This document shows, piece by piece, positions 14,548 through 23,510 of a stretch of 64,000 bases of DNA (positions are counted from its first letter, which is position 1; the number at the start of each line of letters is the position of its first letter). The stretch is from assembly GCA_900763875.1 (NCBI GenBank), contig CAAFLX010000021.1, forward strand, positions 62,001 through 126,000, given 5' to 3'. The DNA is from Clostridia bacterium. GTDB taxonomy: Bacteria; Bacillota; Clostridia; Christensenellales; CAG-917. The position numbers and the translations under genes are program-made. Under the pieces are notes generated by a model. The model did no database searches. It was not told the origin of the DNA and saw only the letters and a program-made list of their open reading frames with translations.

Positions 14548-16251
14548 ATGACACCGGTTCAAATCGCAACGGCAGTTTTATCTCTGATAGCAGGCATTGG
14601 CGTTTTTCTCATCGCCTGTTCTATGATGAGCACAAATCTCGAATCCGTCAGCTCAAACAAACTCAAACAACTCTTTGCAAGGACGTCGAAAAGCAAACTT
14701 GTCGGCGTTGGTATCGGAACAATCGCAACAGCGGCAATCCAATCTTCAGGCGCAACCTCGGTTATGGTCATAGGCTTTGTCAACGCCGGCATTATGTCGC
14801 TTATGCAAGCCGCAACCGTTATTTATGGAGCAAATATCGGCACGACCATCACGGGTCAAATAACCGCGCTTGGCATGTTTGAAAATACAATTTCAACCGG
14901 CATCGTTTTTGCAACGTTTGCGGGCATTGGCGCATTCATCATGGCATTTGCAAAAAAAGACCTGGTAAAAAAGATTGGCGGCATCTTGGCAGGCTTTGGT
15001 ATGCTGTTCGTCGGACTCGATATGATGAGCGCATCAATGGAAACGTTTGCCGCTCTCGGCGCAGTTAAAAATTTTCTCGCTTCAATCAGCAATCCGATTT
15101 TACTCGTTTTAATCGGTACTGTTCTAACTGCTATTATCCAAAGCTCGTCCGTTATGACATCGATTGCAATCACTATGGTATTTTCGGGGCTGATAAACCT
15201 TGACCAAGGCATCTATTTAACAATGGGTTCAAATATCGGTTCGTGCGTTGTGGCAATCATCGCAGGTCTTACATCAGGAACAAACGCAAAACGCACTGCT
15301 CTTTTACACTTGTTGTTCAACGTATCGGGCGTGGTGATTTTTATGATTGTAGCAATGATGATGCGAGAAATCTCAAAAGCTGTAAATCCGGAAAAAGTCA
15401 TTACGTTCGGTTATCTTTTCGGCAAAATGTTCCCCGACGTGCCTCAAACCCAACTTGCAATGTTCCACACAGTTTTCAACGTCATTACCGTTGCAATCGT
15501 ATTGCCTTTTACAAACTTGTCTGTAAAACTCGTTTGCAAGATACTGCCTGAAAAGAAATCTGACATTCAACTCGACGAGCATTTATTCTTCATCGACGAG
15601 CATATGCTTTCAACTCCGCCTATCGCCGTTCAACAAACCAAAAACGAAATCGTCAATATGGCGGAAATCGCTCTGCACAACTTCGACCTTGCTTGCGACA
15701 TAATCTGCACGCTTGACTACTCGCAAATCGAGCAATTCCGCAAAAACGAAAAAGAACTCAATTTCCTCAACAAGGAGATTGCAAGGTTTGTCGTCAAACT
15801 CTCAAAACTCGAAATGAACGACGCCGACCACAACTATTTGGCAACCACGTTCCACACCGTAACCGACCTCGAACGCGTTGGCGACTACGCCGAAAACATC
15901 GTCGAATACGCCGACAAACTCAAAGAGTTCGACCAAAAATTCTCCGACGTGGCAATCGAGGAGGTGCGCCACCTTCAAAGCCGAATAAACGACTTGTTCC
16001 AAAAGGTTATGAAAGCCTACGTCAACTGCGACTGCTCGTCGCTGGACGAGGCAAACGTCATCGAGGACGAAATCGACGACCTCACCGAGGCTATGGGCGC
16101 AAATCACATCGAAAGACTCCGCGCAGGAAATTGTACGCCCGACGTCGGCGCGCAATACCTCTCGCTCGCCTCCAACTCCGAGCGTGTCGCCGACCACTTT
16201 ATGAACGTGGCAAAATCAATAAAAGGCGTCTCAAAAAAGAAAAAGGACTGA
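14548..16251 (+). CDS. Na+/phosphate symporter with C-terminal PhoU-like domain
   Basis: This 567-residue membrane protein belongs to the NptA/PNaS family. Two inverted repeats each carry the hallmark QSS motif: AAIQSSGATSVMVIGFV near residue 70 and AIIQSSSVMTSIAITMV near residue 200. About eight membrane segments fill the first 340 residues. The remaining part (from about residue 365) is a soluble four-helix PhoU-like domain with conserved acidic helices such as FHTVTDLERVGDYAENI. It imports inorganic phosphate with sodium. It is followed three bases later by rdgB, so phosphate uptake and nucleotide clean-up are co-transcribed here. Confidence 0.92.
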   Translation: MTPVQIATAVLSLIAGIGVFLIACSMMSTNLESVSSNKLKQLFARTSKSKLVGVGIGTIATAAIQSSGATSVMVIGFVNAGIMSLMQAATVIYGANIGTTITGQITALGMFENTISTGIVFATFAGIGAFIMAFAKKDLVKKIGGILAGFGMLFVGLDMMSASMETFAALGAVKNFLASISNPILLVLIGTVLTAIIQSSSVMTSIAITMVFSGLINLDQGIYLTMGSNIGSCVVAIIAGLTSGTNAKRTALLHLLFNVSGVVIFMIVAMMMREISKAVNPEKVITFGYLFGKMFPDVPQTQLAMFHTVFNVITVAIVLPFTNLSVKLVCKILPEKKSDIQLDEHLFFIDEHMLSTPPIAVQQTKNEIVNMAEIALHNFDLACDIICTLDYSQIEQFRKNEKELNFLNKEIARFVVKLSKLEMNDADHNYLATTFHTVTDLERVGDYAENIVEYADKLKEFDQKFSDVAIEEVRHLQSRINDLFQKVMKAYVNCDCSSLDEANVIEDEIDDLTEAMGANHIERLRAGNCTPDVGAQYLSLASNSERVADHFMNVAKSIKGVSKKKKD

Positions 16252-16254
16252 CAT

Positions 16255-16839
16255 ATGAAACTCGCAATCGCAACCAACAACGCTCACAAACTTGACGAAA
16301 TCAGAGCCATTCTCGGCAACTCGTTTGACGAACTTTTGTCGCTCAAAGACCTGGGAATAGATGTTGACGTCGAAGAAACGGGCACGACGCTCGAAGAAAA
16401 TTCACTCCTCAAAGCTCGCACTATTTGCGACATATGCAAGATGCCGACGCTTGCCGACGATACCGGGCTTATGGTGGACGCGCTAGACGGCGCGCCGGGG
16501 GTGTATTCCGCTCGCTATGCAGGCCAGGCGCACGACGACAAAGCCAATCGCTTATTGCTGCTCAAAAACCTCGACGGCAAGTCAAATCGCCGCGCACACT
16601 TTGCAACCGTAATCACCATTTGTTATCCAAACGGCGACTTTATCACCTCAAGCGGACGCGTTGAAGGCTCGATTTTGCACGAAGAACGTGGGACGGAAGG
16701 CTTTGGTTACGACTCGCTTTTTTACAGTGACGAGCTGAAAAAAACATTTGCAGAGGCGTCTCAACAAGAAAAAAATTCGGTCAGTCACAGAGGCAGAGCC
16801 TTGATGGCAATGCTTGAAAAATTAAATTCGCAAAACTGA
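16255..16839 (+). CDS. rdgB: XTP/dITP diphosphatase (RdgB/Ham1)
   Basis: This house-cleaning enzyme hydrolyses non-canonical purine triphosphates (dITP, XTP) to monophosphates and pyrophosphate. The 194-residue product begins MKLAIATNNAHKLDEIRAIL with the substrate-binding TNNxxK. It also has ETGTTLEENSLLKA, LADDTGLMVDAL with the catalytic acidic pair, GAPGVYSARYAG, GFGYDSLFY and a C-terminal SHRGRAL. All family motifs are intact. AAGGAC precedes the ATG. It overlaps neither neighbour but is separated by only three and four bases, so it is the central gene of a three-gene operon. Confidence 0.96.
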   Translation: MKLAIATNNAHKLDEIRAILGNSFDELLSLKDLGIDVDVEETGTTLEENSLLKARTICDICKMPTLADDTGLMVDALDGAPGVYSARYAGQAHDDKANRLLLLKNLDGKSNRRAHFATVITICYPNGDFITSSGRVEGSILHEERGTEGFGYDSLFYSDELKKTFAEASQQEKNSVSHRGRALMAMLEKLNSQN

Positions 16840-16843
16840 AATT

Positions 16844-17308
16844 ATGAACACGATAATCGCGTTTTCGGACAGCCATAATATGCCGCTTCCGCGCCGCCTT
16901 GTTGAGGTTGCAAACGAGAGCAAGTACGTATTCTTCCTCGGCGACGGGATAAGTTCGCTTGGCGATATTTTGTGCCTCAAGGGCTTTCACGGCGTCAAAG
17001 GCAATTGCGATTCCTATGTGTTTCAAGACGAGGAAGTCGTCGAAATCGACGGCGTAAAAATCTTGATTACGCACGGCGACAAATACCACGTCAAACGCGG
17101 TCTTTTGGAGCTTGACTTGCGCGCGCGTGAGCTTGGTTGCACCCTCGTTTTCTACGGACATACGCACTTTGCCAAGATTGAAGAGAGTGCCGGCATCACG
17201 TTTATTTGCCCCGGCGCAATCTTTGCTCCGTACTCCGGCGCGTCCTCTTACGCCTACGTCATCGTCCACGACGGAAAATTTACCGCCAAAATCGTAAATC
17301 TAACCTAA
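16844..17308 (+). CDS. YfcE/MJ0936-type metallophosphoesterase
   Basis: A 154-residue calcineurin-like phosphoesterase. Metal-binding motifs are in order: FSDSHNM (DxH), FLGDGI (GD), VKGNCDS (GNCD), ILITHGDKYH (HG) and FYGHTHFAKI (GHTH). Small proteins of this type hydrolyse phosphodiesters in vitro, and the biological substrate is unknown. The RdgB-YfcE pairing is frequent in Bacillota. The ribosome site is poor, so translation probably depends on coupling to rdgB, four bases upstream. Confidence 0.9.
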   Translation: MNTIIAFSDSHNMPLPRRLVEVANESKYVFFLGDGISSLGDILCLKGFHGVKGNCDSYVFQDEEVVEIDGVKILITHGDKYHVKRGLLELDLRARELGCTLVFYGHTHFAKIEESAGITFICPGAIFAPYSGASSYAYVIVHDGKFTAKIVNLT

Positions 17309-17314
17309 ATTTCG

Positions 17315-17343
17315 TTGACATCAAACCGCCAATGTGATAATAT
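17315..17343 (+). promoter_or_regulatory. Promoter of tRNA-Gly/Arg/His array
   Basis: TTGACA, 17 bases and TAATAT, 52 bases upstream of tRNA-Gly. Confidence 0.75.
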
Positions 17344-17394
17344 TGTCAAGCATTGAATTGTAGATTGCTCCTTCAAGGCGCGATTTGAGTCCCT

Positions 17395-17468
17395 GCGGGT
17401 GTAGTTCAATGGTAGAATGTCAGCCTTCCAAGCTGATTGCGTGGGTCCGATTCCCATCACCCGCTCCA
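17395..17468 (+). tRNA. tRNA-Gly (TCC)
   Basis: A 74-base cloverleaf with CCA encoded. The acceptor GCGGGTG pairs with CACCCGC, the anticodon loop is CTTCCAA, and the T-arm is GGGTCCGATTCCC. Confidence 0.95.
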
Positions 17469-17543
17469 TTACCGTCCTCGACGGCACGAACGCTCGCCGT
17501 TCTCAACTCAAATCTCCCCGATGTCGGCGTCTGCAAGCGCAAT

Positions 17544-17620
17544 GAGCCTGTAGCTCAGCAGGATAGAGCAACGGCCTTCTAAGCCGTGTGTCGGGAGTTC
17601 GAATCTCTTCAGGCTCGCCA
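17544..17620 (+). tRNA. tRNA-Arg (TCT)
   Basis: A 77-base cloverleaf. The acceptor GAGCCTG pairs with CAGGCTC, the anticodon loop is CTTCTAA, the T-loop is GTTCGAATC, and CCA is encoded. Confidence 0.95.
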
Positions 17621-17624
17621 TTAT

Positions 17625-17702
17625 GGTGGATATAGCGCAGTTGGTTAGCGTGCCAGGTTGTGGCCCTGGAGGTCGTGGGTTCGAATCCCACTATTCACCC
17701 CA
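17625..17702 (+). tRNA. tRNA-His (GTG)
   Basis: The encoded G at -1 faces discriminator C73, the identity mark of tRNA-His. The acceptor GTGGATA pairs with TATTCAC, the anticodon loop is TTGTGGC, and CCA is encoded. Its 3' quarter is repeated 218 bases downstream. Confidence 0.95.
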
Positions 17703-17969
17703 CTTCAACTACAATCGCTCCATACGGGGCTTACATAGCTCGAAATCGACGCTCCCGTCGGATTCGAACGGGCAGACAATCAAACAATCCTGTGAATTGT
17801 TTGACTGCCCAGGCGTGATAGTGCAGACCTTCCGTCGCCGTGCAGACACCAAAATGTGTGCCTGTGTCGTGCGAGATTGCTTGCAGAGGTCAAACGGCGC
17901 GAATCCCACTATTCACCCCACTTCAACTACAATCGCTCCATATAGGGGCTTACATAGCTTGAAATCGAC
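17682..17969 (+). repeat. Duplicated tRNA-His 3' end with hairpin insert
   Basis: Bases 17682-17750 (from the tRNA-His T-arm through about 48 bases past CCA) recur at 17900-17969 with only a few differences. The 149 bases between hold nested hairpins, including GGGCAG...CTGCCC around TCAAACAAT...ATTGTTTGA. A GGATTCGAA at 17760 is the inverse of the T-arm sequence. The second copy lacks the 5' three quarters of a tRNA, so it is not a gene. Confidence 0.85.
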
Positions 17970-18038
17970 TATTTGGTTGATTTCAACAGACGATTGCAAA
18001 AATCTTTTTACAATTGTCGAAAAAGTGCAGTAGATTTG

Positions 18039-18067
18039 TTGCAAAAACTTTGTTTTGGTGATAAGAT
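18039..18067 (+). promoter_or_regulatory. Promoter of tRNA-Gln/Lys
   Basis: TTGCAA, 17 bases and TAAGAT, about 12 bases before tRNA-Gln. The pair may thus be expressed separately from the upstream array. Confidence 0.6.
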
Positions 18068-18079
18068 ATACTGCGTTGT

Positions 18080-18154
18080 AGGGGTATCGCCAAGCGGTAA
18101 GGCACCAGATTTTGATTCTGGCATTCGTTGGTTCAAATCCAGCTACCCCTGCCA
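18080..18154 (+). tRNA. tRNA-Gln (TTG)
   Basis: A 75-base cloverleaf. The acceptor AGGGGTA pairs with TACCCCT, the anticodon loop is TTTTGAT, and CCA is encoded. Confidence 0.94.
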
Positions 18155-18156
18155 AA

Positions 18157-18232
18157 GACTCACTAGCTCAGCCGGTAGAGCACCGCACTTTTAATGCGAT
18201 GGTCCGGAGTTCGAATCTCCGGTGGGTCACCA
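18157..18232 (+). tRNA. tRNA-Lys (TTT)
   Basis: A 76-base cloverleaf. The acceptor GACTCAC pairs with GTGGGTC, the anticodon loop is CTTTTAA, and CCA is encoded. Two bases separate it from tRNA-Gln. Confidence 0.95.
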
Positions 18233-18236
18233 CGAA

Positions 18237-18282
18237 TAACCTAACTTGAATTTCCAAGTTAGGTTATTATTTTTTTGTCTTT
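18237..18282 (+). terminator. Terminator of tRNA operon
   Basis: AATAACCTAACTTG and CAAGTTAGGTTATT arms followed by a run of T. Confidence 0.9.
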
Positions 18283-18298
18283 TTCGGGGTGTTTTGCG

Positions 18299-19024
18299 CT
18301 ATTCCACCCTTATCTCAACCATAATCTTGCGTTTTGTGGACCAGCGTCTTGAAATGATTGTTTTGGGTTGCTTTATGCCCTCATAAATTACAAATCCCCG
18401 ATCTTCGTCGGGGACGGTGTTTATCGGGGATTTGAATATTATTTGTATTTTATCATCGTACATTATCACTTCTTTTACCAAATACTCAATAAGCATTCGC
18501 GGTTCCATTTCGAGCGCGTCCGAATAAAACTCTTTTATCTGCGCTCTTGTCAATGGCGTTGCCTGTTTGCTCTGTTCTATCAGTATTTCTCGCTCAAGTT
18601 TCTCTTGTTGCTCTTCAAGGTCTTGCAATCGCTTTGCAGTTGTTTTCGACACAATTCCGTTTTGTATGGCGTTGGCGATGTTTTCGAGTTGTTTGTCTAT
18701 CTTAGTTTTCTCTTTCAAAAGTGCGTTCACGGTTGAATTGTTCTTTATGTTTTCTTCCTGCGTTTCAAGCAAATTCTTTGTTATATACTCTATCGCTCCC
18801 GGGCGATTCAACTCATCTATGATTGCGTTTACGACAATATCTTCTAGGTACTCTTTGCGCACTTGACTTTTCGTGCAACCGTTGTGATATTTCTTTTTGC
18901 CGGCGCATTTATAGTATCTGTTTGTTTCGCCGTTTGATGCCGTTCCCGTTTCCGAATACATCGGCATTCCAAGCCGCATATTAAGTTTTCCCTCGCCGAT
19001 CATCCAGCGTGATAACATAGTCAT
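18299..19024 (-). pseudogene. C-terminal relic of a large serine recombinase
   Basis: The 241-residue frame matches only the C-terminal half of large serine recombinases. It has a zinc-ribbon remnant (GMPMYSETGTASNGETNRYYKC then HNGC), a long coiled coil (about residues 85-160) and a terminal beta region. The N-terminal resolvase catalytic domain with its serine is absent; upstream lies the end of an unrelated glycosyltransferase. The first CxxC of the ribbon is also destroyed (KLNMRLGMPM where relatives have a CG-x-CG pattern), apparently by a small insertion plus a deletion. It sits behind tRNA-Lys, a classic integration locus, so it is probably a remnant of a departed element. Confidence 0.8.
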
Positions 19025-21693
19025 TGTTTATCTCTTCTGTATTTTTGTTTTGAAAATTCGCGAGCAATTTCAGCAAACATAAAGTCGTTTGAGCAATTCT
19101 TTATACTTTTGATATTGATGCTCGGCATCATCCTGTCTTTTTCTCTTTTTACAGCATTTGTTACTTTCGATGTGCAAATACCCCATTTCGATTTTCTATG
19201 GAAAGAGCGTTGTTCTCTACGACTTAATACATGTTCGTTCTGCACAACCAAAATCGGAATTTTGCAAAACTCTTTTGATTTTAGCAAATCAACCATATCT
19301 TGTTTGACCGCATTTGTAGAAAGCACTGCAAGAGGCAACTCTTCTTTTGCCAAAAGTTTGAATTCGTTCATCGTCTTTGCCGTCAATACGGGATCTGCAA
19401 ACAAATACACGTTATACTGCTTATTTTTGCTCGTATCTATGAGATTATTCTTCTCGAAAAGAATATCGTTGACTATAGTTGAGATATTCTTTGAATCATG
19501 GGAGCAATACACAGATAAAAAATCAAGATACTTCTCATCGGGAGTAAACGGTTCTCTCGAATTCAGATACTGCGCCAATTCAATCGCGTTGTCGATTTGT
19601 TTGAACGGAAGATTGTCTATGTCCTCATATACTCCGCGTTCTTTGCAGTAGTCATCTTTATCGTAGGTAAACAGCAATATCTCCTTTTTTGTGTTTGCAA
19701 AATCGTAAAACACACTTGAATAGTCCGTGATCAACGCATCTGCAATGTTAATGAAGTAGTAAATTTCTAACATTTCAGGGAACGGTCTTATATGTTCAAA
19801 TGAATCTAACTTCACTTTTTTCATTGCAAGATTGTGCATCTTGACATAGAGAACGACGTCATCATCTAAATTTTCGTCGATTTCGTGCAAGATATCATTG
19901 ACTTCCTCGGAATAATCTTGACTTGTCGATGCAACCGAGGCTCCTCTCCACGTGGGCATATATACGTATATCTTTTTGTCTTCTACACCCATTTCTTTTT
20001 TCAAAGCAGTTTCATATTCTCTATCAAAAAACACATCGTTTCTCGGATATCCGTTCACAAGAATTCTATGGCTGTATAATTTGTCAAGACAAAAAGCATC
20101 CACCATTCTATCTCGTGTGTATTCGTTTGGATACAACAAATAATCACTCGCTAAAAATTGGCTTTGGACATTACCTAAATCGATAATTCCGTTGTTCATA
20201 TGGCGCCCTAAAGTTTTTAGCGGTGTCCCGTGCCACGTATTAAGGATTATTTGTCCTTCCTTTTTGGTATAATAAGTCGGCAATCTGTAATTTGTCACAA
20301 GATAATTTGCCGTAGCGAGTATCTTTTGAAATTCGTCGGAATTCATCTTTAACAAAGGCACTTTGATACCTGCGACACGAAGCATTAGCTGATTATGCTT
20401 AGGGTCTTTGACTGCGACGTAAATCTTGTACCCTCCTCTTGTATACGCTTCTTTCATAAGCGCATAAACATTGCACGCTATGTTATCGCCCGAATTTGCA
20501 ATGTACAAGATAGAGTTTTTGACAATAGAATCCATTTTGTATGCGTTCAAATATGTTTCATAATATTCTTTCCCCGTTATTCTGTTTTTTACTTTTTGGG
20601 GAAAATGCAACAATATATCAATTACCCTTTTGTTGATACGTTCTATTTTTTTGTTGAATCTAAACAATTTTGACGGAATCATAATGTATGCTTTGACAGC
20701 CTTGACATTAGTTCGGTACTTGTTTTTCTTATAGAGTTTTTTATCACCTTTTGTGGAGTATTTTCTTATATAGTCCTTCCATTTTTCAGGATAATAAGTT
20801 TCCAAAAAATCATAAAACTCCTCCACGAATTCACACATCACTTCCTTGTTGCACTCAAGGTTATGCGTGTCGTAAAACTTTCTTCCCCAAAAGCCTATAC
20901 ATATCCAAAGCAGTTCGGAATAAAACTGTCTGAAAGTTGATGTGCGTAAATAAAAACGAGTAAGCAATTCGCAGGCTTTGACCTCGTCTAGCATGCGTTC
21001 GTCCATTGCGCCCGTTATTGAATTTTTTCTCTTGATTGTGTAATAGTAAAGCGGCTCTTGTACGCTTGCGACTCTTTTTGCAAAATACAAAAACGAATAA
21101 ATAAACAATGCGTCTTCAGCATAATGGATTTCTTCATTGAATCTAATTCCGCTTTTGAGTATGGCTTCGCGATTGAACAATTTGTCCCAAACGAACGAAC
21201 TTGTGTCCGGCAAAAGTTTTTTGTTTTCAAAAATATTCGTTACGCCGTCTATTTTGACCGGATTCCAAGTCGAATCATATGTGCCGTCCGGGAAAACGTA
21301 TACCCTACCACAAAGAACAAGGTCTGCTTGTTCTTCTTCAGCTTTACTATACATATCTTCATACATATTTGCGGACAATCGATCGTCTGCATCGATAAAA
21401 GATATATACTTTCCTTTCGCTATATCCATGGCGATATTTCTGGCATTGGCAGGACCGCAATGCTCTGCATATAAGCATTTGATATCGATGGTCGGATGAT
21501 TCTGAATATACAAATCAACGATACCTTGCGTATTATCTGTCGAACCGTCATTAACGATTATGATTTCATACTCTTTAAGTTTCTGCGATAAAACACTATC
21601 CAAGCAATCATTAATATAATCTTCAACGTTGTAAGCAGGAATAATTACGCTGATTTTTATATCTTTGCTATTCATTTTGGTTCTATTTTTCAT
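19021..21693 (-). CDS. Bifunctional glycosyltransferase 2 / TagF-like glycerophosphotransferase
   Basis: An 890-residue two-domain enzyme. Residues 1-330 form a family-2 glycosyltransferase (ISVIIPAYNVEDYINDCLDS, IIVNDGSTDNTQ and the DxD-type FIDADDRL). From about residue 390 a CDP-glycerol glycerophosphotransferase domain follows, with LNTWHGTPLKTLGRHM, VNGYPRNDVF, VYMPTWRG, VKMHN and ALITDYSSVFYDFA, the TagB/TagF signature. It would build a polyol-phosphate wall polymer on a glycosylated carrier, at the inner membrane face. The ATG overlaps the tagD stop by four bases. Base composition here is visibly AT-richer than the flanks. Confidence 0.9.
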   Translation of the reverse strand: MKNRTKMNSKDIKISVIIPAYNVEDYINDCLDSVLSQKLKEYEIIIVNDGSTDNTQGIVDLYIQNHPTIDIKCLYAEHCGPANARNIAMDIAKGKYISFIDADDRLSANMYEDMYSKAEEEQADLVLCGRVYVFPDGTYDSTWNPVKIDGVTNIFENKKLLPDTSSFVWDKLFNREAILKSGIRFNEEIHYAEDALFIYSFLYFAKRVASVQEPLYYYTIKRKNSITGAMDERMLDEVKACELLTRFYLRTSTFRQFYSELLWICIGFWGRKFYDTHNLECNKEVMCEFVEEFYDFLETYYPEKWKDYIRKYSTKGDKKLYKKNKYRTNVKAVKAYIMIPSKLFRFNKKIERINKRVIDILLHFPQKVKNRITGKEYYETYLNAYKMDSIVKNSILYIANSGDNIACNVYALMKEAYTRGGYKIYVAVKDPKHNQLMLRVAGIKVPLLKMNSDEFQKILATANYLVTNYRLPTYYTKKEGQIILNTWHGTPLKTLGRHMNNGIIDLGNVQSQFLASDYLLYPNEYTRDRMVDAFCLDKLYSHRILVNGYPRNDVFFDREYETALKKEMGVEDKKIYVYMPTWRGASVASTSQDYSEEVNDILHEIDENLDDDVVLYVKMHNLAMKKVKLDSFEHIRPFPEMLEIYYFINIADALITDYSSVFYDFANTKKEILLFTYDKDDYCKERGVYEDIDNLPFKQIDNAIELAQYLNSREPFTPDEKYLDFLSVYCSHDSKNISTIVNDILFEKNNLIDTSKNKQYNVYLFADPVLTAKTMNEFKLLAKEELPLAVLSTNAVKQDMVDLLKSKEFCKIPILVVQNEHVLSRREQRSFHRKSKWGICTSKVTNAVKREKDRMMPSINIKSIKNCSNDFMFAEIAREFSKQKYRRDKQ

Positions 21694-22079
21694 TTCTTCA
21701 ATTCCTTCTTAATCTGCGTTGTGGAAATTTCAGGTGTGCGAGGCAAGTAAACAACCTCACAAATATCCGATAAAAAATCGAATTTTCCTTCCCAATCATC
21801 TCCCATAACGAATGTGTCTATTTGGTATTTTTTTACGTCTTCACGTTTTTGTTCCCATGATTCTTCGGGAATTACCAAATCCACATATCTGATGGCTTCA
21901 ACCATTTGCTTTCTTTGTTCATAACTGAAATAACACTTTTTGTTTTTCATATTCCAATTGAAATCATCGGTAGAAATGGCAACAATCAGATAATCGCCCA
22001 ATTCCTTTGCTCTTCTTAAAAGATTTATGTGTCCGTAATGAAGCAGATCAAATGTTCCGTATGTGATAATTCTTTTCAT
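21690..22079 (-). CDS. tagD: Glycerol-3-phosphate cytidylyltransferase
   Basis: TagD makes CDP-glycerol, the donor for glycerol-phosphate teichoic acid. The 129-residue product starts MKRIITYGTFDLLHYGHINLL with the HxGH nucleotidyltransferase motif. Near the end it has LPRTPEISTTQIKK, matching the family's RTxGISTT. The length is typical. Overlaps of four bases at both ends (ATGA) couple it to the glycosyltransferase before it and to the TagF-like enzyme after it, which would consume its product. Confidence 0.95.
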   Translation of the reverse strand: MKRIITYGTFDLLHYGHINLLRRAKELGDYLIVAISTDDFNWNMKNKKCYFSYEQRKQMVEAIRYVDLVIPEESWEQKREDVKKYQIDTFVMGDDWEGKFDFLSDICEVVYLPRTPEISTTQIKKELKK

Positions 22080-23044
22080 CTCTTATTATTTCTTCTTTTA
22101 TTTTTAGTATATAAACTCACCGACAAATAATTTTTTAGCATCTTCTTTTTGGTTTTAATTCTTATTCTATCAATGAAATTTATTCCGTCTGAAAATGTAA
22201 TGCCTTTGTCGTTTCGCATATCCTTTGTTACCTCTTTATGTTGCTTTCTGTTCAACTTTGCAATGTCGCGGTACAAAAATTCAAACGCAAAATCGTAGAA
22301 TTCTTTATCGGGTCGTTTGCTGTGTTTGTCAAAAAGTTCATAGCAGGTTTCGATTATTTTGATATGTCTTTTCACTCGCTCGACAGGATTTGACAAGAAT
22401 ACCATTTCGCTCGAATCTTGCCGGCAGTGATAGTATTTGTACAAAACGAAATCTATACAATTGACGCTTGTTGCCATCATTATTGATTCAAATTGAAAAG
22501 CGAGGTCTTCGCCGAGTTCCAATTTGTCGGGAAAAAGTATTTCGTTCTTTCTCAAAAACTCCGTTTGATACGCACAGTGCCAAACATATGGCCACACGTT
22601 TTTTTGAGTATAGAAAAATTTTTCTGGCTTTTTTTCATAACGTTTTGTTTCTATCTTTATATCATTCAAATGGTACTTTTCATTGCAATCTATCACCTTT
22701 GCTCCAAACAAGACTATATCAGTATCACAGTTTTGGGACAAAATATTGAAAGCGTTTGGCAAATACTCATCATCGGCATCACAAAACAACACATACTCCC
22801 CCATTGCTTCTTTAATGCCAACATTGCGAGCGTTTGAGACACCTCTATGTGGTGTGTGAATAACCCTAACCATTGTTCCGTACTTATTCCTTATTGTACG
22901 AATCGTTTCATCAGTTGAACCATCGTCAACACATATCACCTCATACGAGGGATAACCTTGACACAATATCGAATCAATACAACGCACAATTGTTTGCGAT
23001 GCATTATACATTGGTATGACTATTGTGAATTTACATGACAACAT
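22076..23044 (-). CDS. Family 2 glycosyltransferase
   Basis: A 322-residue glycosyltransferase with an N-terminal GT-A fold: FTIVIPMYNASQTIVRCIDS, VICVDDGSTDETI, GVSNARNVGIKEAMGEYVLF and the metal-binding CDADDEY. The C-terminal part is basic and lysine-rich, likely membrane-associated. The sugar and acceptor are unknown. It is the first gene of the tagD cluster and probably acts on the linkage unit or decorates the polymer. The start follows a leader of about 120 bases from a strong promoter at 23173-23201. Confidence 0.87.
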   Translation of the reverse strand: MLSCKFTIVIPMYNASQTIVRCIDSILCQGYPSYEVICVDDGSTDETIRTIRNKYGTMVRVIHTPHRGVSNARNVGIKEAMGEYVLFCDADDEYLPNAFNILSQNCDTDIVLFGAKVIDCNEKYHLNDIKIETKRYEKKPEKFFYTQKNVWPYVWHCAYQTEFLRKNEILFPDKLELGEDLAFQFESIMMATSVNCIDFVLYKYYHCRQDSSEMVFLSNPVERVKRHIKIIETCYELFDKHSKRPDKEFYDFAFEFLYRDIAKLNRKQHKEVTKDMRNDKGITFSDGINFIDRIRIKTKKKMLKNYLSVSLYTKNKRRNNKR

Positions 23045-23510
23045 ATGTCGAATCAGTTTCCTATTTACATATTCAATTCAATGCTTTGAATTATCATATG
23101 CCACTTTTTTTGCACAACTATCACTGGTTGCTTGTTCATACTAGTTCACATTAATTATGTATAGCTATATAAATAATAATAAACTAAAACTTTTCTGTCA
23201 AGTTTTATTCAAATCTAAAAAAAGCGATACTAAATTACATCTATAAATACAAAGAATTTATCAAAATCTAGAATGGTTGATTTTAGAAGAACAAAACCAC
23301 TCTATTTATCCATGCATATGCTTACGCACAAAATTTGCGCGCAACTTCTTATATTATCATTCAGACTCATCGTTTAACATTGCCTCTTGTTCAATACCAT
23401 ATGCGTTTGAAAACGGTTAAATATCATCTGTTGAGCGGTTCATATCTCGTAATAGCCCCTTATAAAGATAACGCAAGTCTTTATTGCGTTCTTCAAAACC
23501 GACATGCAAA
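23045..23510. other. AT-rich gap between malQ and teichoic-acid cluster
   Basis: 466 bases with no credible gene. Contents are the minus-strand promoter at 23173-23201 and a short inverted repeat, AACGCAA...TTGCGTT, near 23471-23492 just past the malQ stop, which could act as a weak terminator. Nothing else is recognised. Confidence 0.5.
23173..23201 (-). promoter_or_regulatory. Promoter of the tagD/glycosyltransferase operon
   Basis: TTGACA, 17 bases and TATTAT on the minus strand, close to consensus, about 130 bases before the first glycosyltransferase. Confidence 0.8.

Noticed and set aside
17900..17925. Second tRNA-His
   Set aside because: Only the T-arm 3' part to CCA is present; no D-arm or anticodon arm precedes it.
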